Shown here: positions 61,855 to 64,000 of the stretch, piece by piece
How positions within the stretch are numbered: the first letter of the stretch is position 1
How the letters are laid out: each line of letters opens with the position of its first letter
Origin: Anaplasma centrale str. Israel
Lineage (GTDB): Bacteria; Pseudomonadota; Alphaproteobacteria; Rickettsiales; Anaplasmataceae
Direction: 5' to 3'
DNA length: 64,000 nt
NCBI RefSeq assembly: GCF_000024505.1
Contig: NC_013532.1
Span: 186,001 to 250,000 of the forward strand
Program-made: the position numbers and the translations under genes
Notes under the pieces: model-generated
The model's database searches: none
The model's input: the letters and a program-made list of their open reading frames with translations, nothing else
Told to the model about the DNA's origin: nothing

Positions 61855-62121
61855 ATGGGTGAGTTTGGTCTCGAAGGGCGAAAACGCAGGTTGCTTTACA
61901 GAAGTACACACAGGGGCTGCAAGGAGACTGACATACTTTTGGGTGCCTTTGCAAGGGAGTATCTCGCGCTGCTAGATGAGGAAGAGCTCGCGCAGTATGA
62001 GAAGATAGTGGAGCTTGATGACGAGTTGCTATACTCCTATATAGTTGGTAGGCGGGAAGTGCCCAGTTCCATAGACAAGGCACTTGTGTCCCGCATAGCG
62101 AATTGTGTGTCCGGTAAGTAA
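61855..62121 (+). CDS. sdhE: succinate dehydrogenase assembly factor SdhE (DUF339)
   Basis: An 88-residue small helical protein that promotes flavin attachment to SdhA. The family signature is clear: RKRRLLYRSTHRGCKETDILLG (residues 9-30 region, RG-x-x-E motif as RGCKE), followed by the acidic FAREYLALLDEEELAQYEKIVELDD and YIVGRREVP. It is the end of a much longer chance frame that runs antisense to rseP. ATG 61855 fits the family N-terminus. A TTGACA (61789-61794) with a TAAAGT 16 bases downstream may be its promoter. Confidence 0.9.
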   Translation: MGEFGLEGRKRRLLYRSTHRGCKETDILLGAFAREYLALLDEEELAQYEKIVELDDELLYSYIVGRREVPSSIDKALVSRIANCVSGK

Positions 62122-62168
62122 CGTGCCGGTGGAATGCATTGGGGGTAGATTGCAGGGATAGGTGGCCT

Positions 62169-63401
62169 ATGGAACATACATTTCTCGACGTATTAGCACT
62201 TGCATTCGTTGGGGGGCTTGTGCTCAACCTAATGCCTTGCGTGTTTCCCATATTATCGCTGAAGGTGCTTTCCATATTGCGGCAAAGCTCGGAACACAGG
62301 TGGAGCACCGCGGCAGATGGAATATTCTACACTGCTGGAGTGCTGGTTAGCATGCTGCTCCTGTCCGTTACACTGATTTTGCTGCGCTCCGCAGGCCACT
62401 TTCTCGGTTGGGGGTTTCAAATGCAGTCCCCAGCTCTGGTGATCGGCCTACTGCACGTAACTTTTCTCCTGGGTATGTCATTCTCTGGATTTCTTGATTT
62501 GTCTATCAAAGTGCCGTTTATCAGCACAATGGCTGGATCACACAATGTTGGAAGCTTTCTCGCTGGAGTTCTTTCTGCGCTGATTGGCACTCCATGTTCG
62601 GCCCCGTTTATGGTGTCAGCCATAAGCTTCGCTCTCCTGCAACCGGGGTTACGCTCCGTTGCAATATTCCAGGTTATGGGCCTGGGTATGGCCTTTCCAT
62701 ATCTGGTTATGTCATGCTCCCCGGGCTTAACCCGCCTGCTTCCAAAGCCTGGGCAGTGGATGGAGTATCTCAAGCAGTTTCTTGCGTTCCCCATGTATGC
62801 AACCTCCGCCTGGCTGCTGCACGTTCTAGTGAGCCAGAAGGGAACACACGTACTGCTCCCAACGGTGCTTTCAGTTGTTGCGGTATCGTTAGGGGTGTGG
62901 TTTCTGCGGGTTATGTCTAATGTCAAGATGCAAGCATCCAAGGCCTTGGCGGTGCTACTACCGCTCTTTGTTGTTGGTACTGCGATATATATTGGTCGCT
63001 TTCGAGGGCACGATCATGCCTACGGGGAGCTTACAAAGGTGGAATTTTCCGAGGCTAGGCTGGCAAGGTTACTGAAGGCGGGCAAGACCGTGTTTTTATC
63101 CGTAGGGGCCGAGTGGTGCCTCACTTGCAAAGTTAACGAAAAGGTGCTCGAATCCCCAGCGGTGCAAGATTTTCTGTGTACACACGGCGTTGTGTACATG
63201 AAAGCAGACTGGACCAACATGGACAGCACTATTGCCGAGTACTTAAGCGAACATGGCGGTGGTGGTGTTCCGTTCTACGAGCTGTACGTCAACGGAAAAT
63301 CCGTAGGGCCTATGCCGCAAATTTTCAGCGAAAAAACGCTTCTTGAGATTTTGAGCAAGCACCTGAACGCAAACCCAAGTTCCAAGGCTAGCCCAGAATA
63401 G
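62169..63401 (+). CDS. dsbD: DsbD-like thiol:disulfide interchange protein
   Basis: A 410-residue inner-membrane protein with eight hydrophobic helices, then a periplasmic thioredoxin-like domain. The membrane-embedded cysteines are in LMPCVFPILSLK (about 22) and IGTPCSAPFM (about 140), as in DsbD/CcdA/ScsB-type transporters. The C-terminal domain has EWCLTCKVNE (CxxC, about 315). The N-terminal DsbD-alpha domain is missing, so it starts at the membrane part. It passes reductant outward, perhaps to cytochrome c maturation. ATG 62169 has AGGGATAGG upstream. Its end overlaps the convergent carboxypeptidase gene by 14 bases. Confidence 0.9.
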   Translation: MEHTFLDVLALAFVGGLVLNLMPCVFPILSLKVLSILRQSSEHRWSTAADGIFYTAGVLVSMLLLSVTLILLRSAGHFLGWGFQMQSPALVIGLLHVTFLLGMSFSGFLDLSIKVPFISTMAGSHNVGSFLAGVLSALIGTPCSAPFMVSAISFALLQPGLRSVAIFQVMGLGMAFPYLVMSCSPGLTRLLPKPGQWMEYLKQFLAFPMYATSAWLLHVLVSQKGTHVLLPTVLSVVAVSLGVWFLRVMSNVKMQASKALAVLLPLFVVGTAIYIGRFRGHDHAYGELTKVEFSEARLARLLKAGKTVFLSVGAEWCLTCKVNEKVLESPAVQDFLCTHGVVYMKADWTNMDSTIAEYLSEHGGGGVPFYELYVNGKSVGPMPQIFSEKTLLEILSKHLNANPSSKASPE

Positions 63402-64000
63402 CGTGCTTTAGCGACCTAAAAAACCCGCGCACCGGCCCCAGCGCCCCAACCTCCGCAGTTGCATACACTGGAAACACCTTATCTGCCATGCCAGGGATCT
63501 GCACTGAAAGTGTGCCTATCTCCTGGCCCTTTTTTACCGGAGCAGCTACTGTACTCTTGTAAGAGACAAACGCCTTCACGCTTTTTGACAGGTCCCTCGG
63601 GTAGCTTATGACGACATCGTCGCGAACATGCATCTGGACCGTCCCTTTCCTACCATTCCACACTTTCACTTCACCCACTACGCTCCCCGCGGGGAAAACA
63701 ACTTTGGTCTCAAAGCGATTAAAGGCATACAGCAGCAGCCGCTTAGTCTCGTACGCCCGCTCCGTTTCGGTTTTCAGCCCATTGACCACAACAAAAACGC
63801 GGCGATTATCCTTCTGTGCCGATGCCGCTATTCCATACCCAGCCTTTTCTGTGTGGCCGGTCTTTATCCCATCCACTCCTATATTGTAATTGAGCAGGGT
63901 ATTGTAGTTCTTTTGGGTTACACCATTATATGTGAACTGCTTCTCACCGAATACGTGGTAATACTCGGGAAAATCCTCGAAAATTCTGACCGACAGCGTG
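63388..64000 (-). CDS. dacA: D-alanyl-D-alanine carboxypeptidase (PBP5 family), 5' part outside the window
   Basis: The 3' 204 codons or so of a penicillin-binding protein of the DacA/DacC group. The reading frame is open to the window edge. The KTG box of the transpeptidase fold is seen in VDGIKTGHTEKAGY, preceded by the typical NTLLNYN stretch; the C-terminal PBP5-type domain follows (KVVFPAGSVVGEVKVWNG...). The SxxK and SxN boxes lie beyond the window. It trims stem peptides of peptidoglycan. The paralogue (dacA versus dacC/dacF) is not resolved. Confidence 0.9.
   Translation of the reverse strand, partial: TLSVRIFEDFPEYYHVFGEKQFTYNGVTQKNYNTLLNYNIGVDGIKTGHTEKAGYGIAASAQKDNRRVFVVVNGLKTETERAYETKRLLLYAFNRFETKVVFPAGSVVGEVKVWNGRKGTVQMHVRDDVVISYPRDLSKSVKAFVSYKSTVAAPVKKGQEIGTLSVQIPGMADKVFPVYATAEVGALGPVRGFFRSLKHAILG

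Noticed and set aside
1-64000. CRISPR arrays, insertion sequences, rRNA, tmRNA, RNase P RNA and SRP RNA
   Set aside because: No regularly spaced repeats, transposase frames or conserved RNA cores were found in the intergenic regions read; only the two tRNA genes were supported.

Overview
The window is chromosomal DNA of an obligate intracellular rickettsial bacterium of the genus Anaplasma, close to A. marginale (A. marginale, A. centrale or A. ovis clade). The clearest evidence is a complete Msp2 major surface protein expression site at 17.0-22.7 kb: the HTH regulator Tr1, then OpAG3, OpAG2, OpAG1 and Msp2 on the minus strand, followed by a truncated recA and two further Msp2-superfamily outer membrane proteins. 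The species is inferred from remembered family sequences; no search was run. Many genes have good sigma70-like promoters (TTGACT/TTGTNN, 16-17 bp spacer, TATAAT-like -10) with short leaders, and these settle several start codons.

Layout. 0-2.3 kb: end of a probable haem-biosynthesis group (mitofilin-like protein, HemY, DUF1467). 2.8-6.6 kb: plus-strand operon atpH-atpA-greA-ribB-smpB. 6.8-7.3 kb: degenerate repeats that copy the 3' end of valS. 7.3-12.9 kb: archaeal-type valS (minus), ccmF and ygfZ (plus). 13.3-22.6 kb: the minus-strand surface-antigen locus. 22.8-31.8 kb: ndk, CCA-adding enzyme, recJ, icd, ftsY, bioD, dksA, ccmB. 31.9-33.6 kb: tRNA-Val, a CDF metal exporter and MlaC. 33.7-39.9 kb: secA, ftsH, tilS and tRNA-Ser. 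40-42.9 kb: trkH and ftsA. 43-46.3 kb: F0 ATP synthase genes in two separately promoted units (atpE-b'-b, and atpB alone), with a small unknown gene between them that carries a 13-G tract. 46.5-54.3 kb: a glycerol-1-phosphate dehydrogenase-like protein, an exported pentapeptide-repeat protein, SURF1, a Slt-type lytic transglycosylase and a divergent haem-copper-oxidase-like membrane protein. 54.4-54.8 kb: imperfect tandem repeats of about 180 bp. 55.2-64 kb: pgsA, purH-fabZ-ompH-bamA-rseP (minus), sdhE, a DsbD-like protein and a D,D-carboxypeptidase cut by the window end.

How the parts fit. The surface locus expresses one Msp2 variant from a polycistronic unit; variation is known in these species to come from gene conversion out of pseudogene copies elsewhere, and none of those copies lies here. 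The rseP-bamA-ompH-fabZ cluster lacks the lpxD/lpxA found among these genes in other Gram-negatives, as expected for an organism without lipopolysaccharide. Respiratory functions (F0/F1 pieces, CcmF/CcmB, SURF1, SdhE, Icd, HemY) are scattered, which is typical of Rickettsiales.

Most noteworthy: a poly-G tract placed so that a one-base length change fuses a 147-residue hypothetical protein to a 64-codon downstream frame (candidate phase variation); an apparent frameshift between the ompH signal peptide and its body; two perfect dyads upstream of the msp2-operon promoter; and repeats derived from the end of valS.
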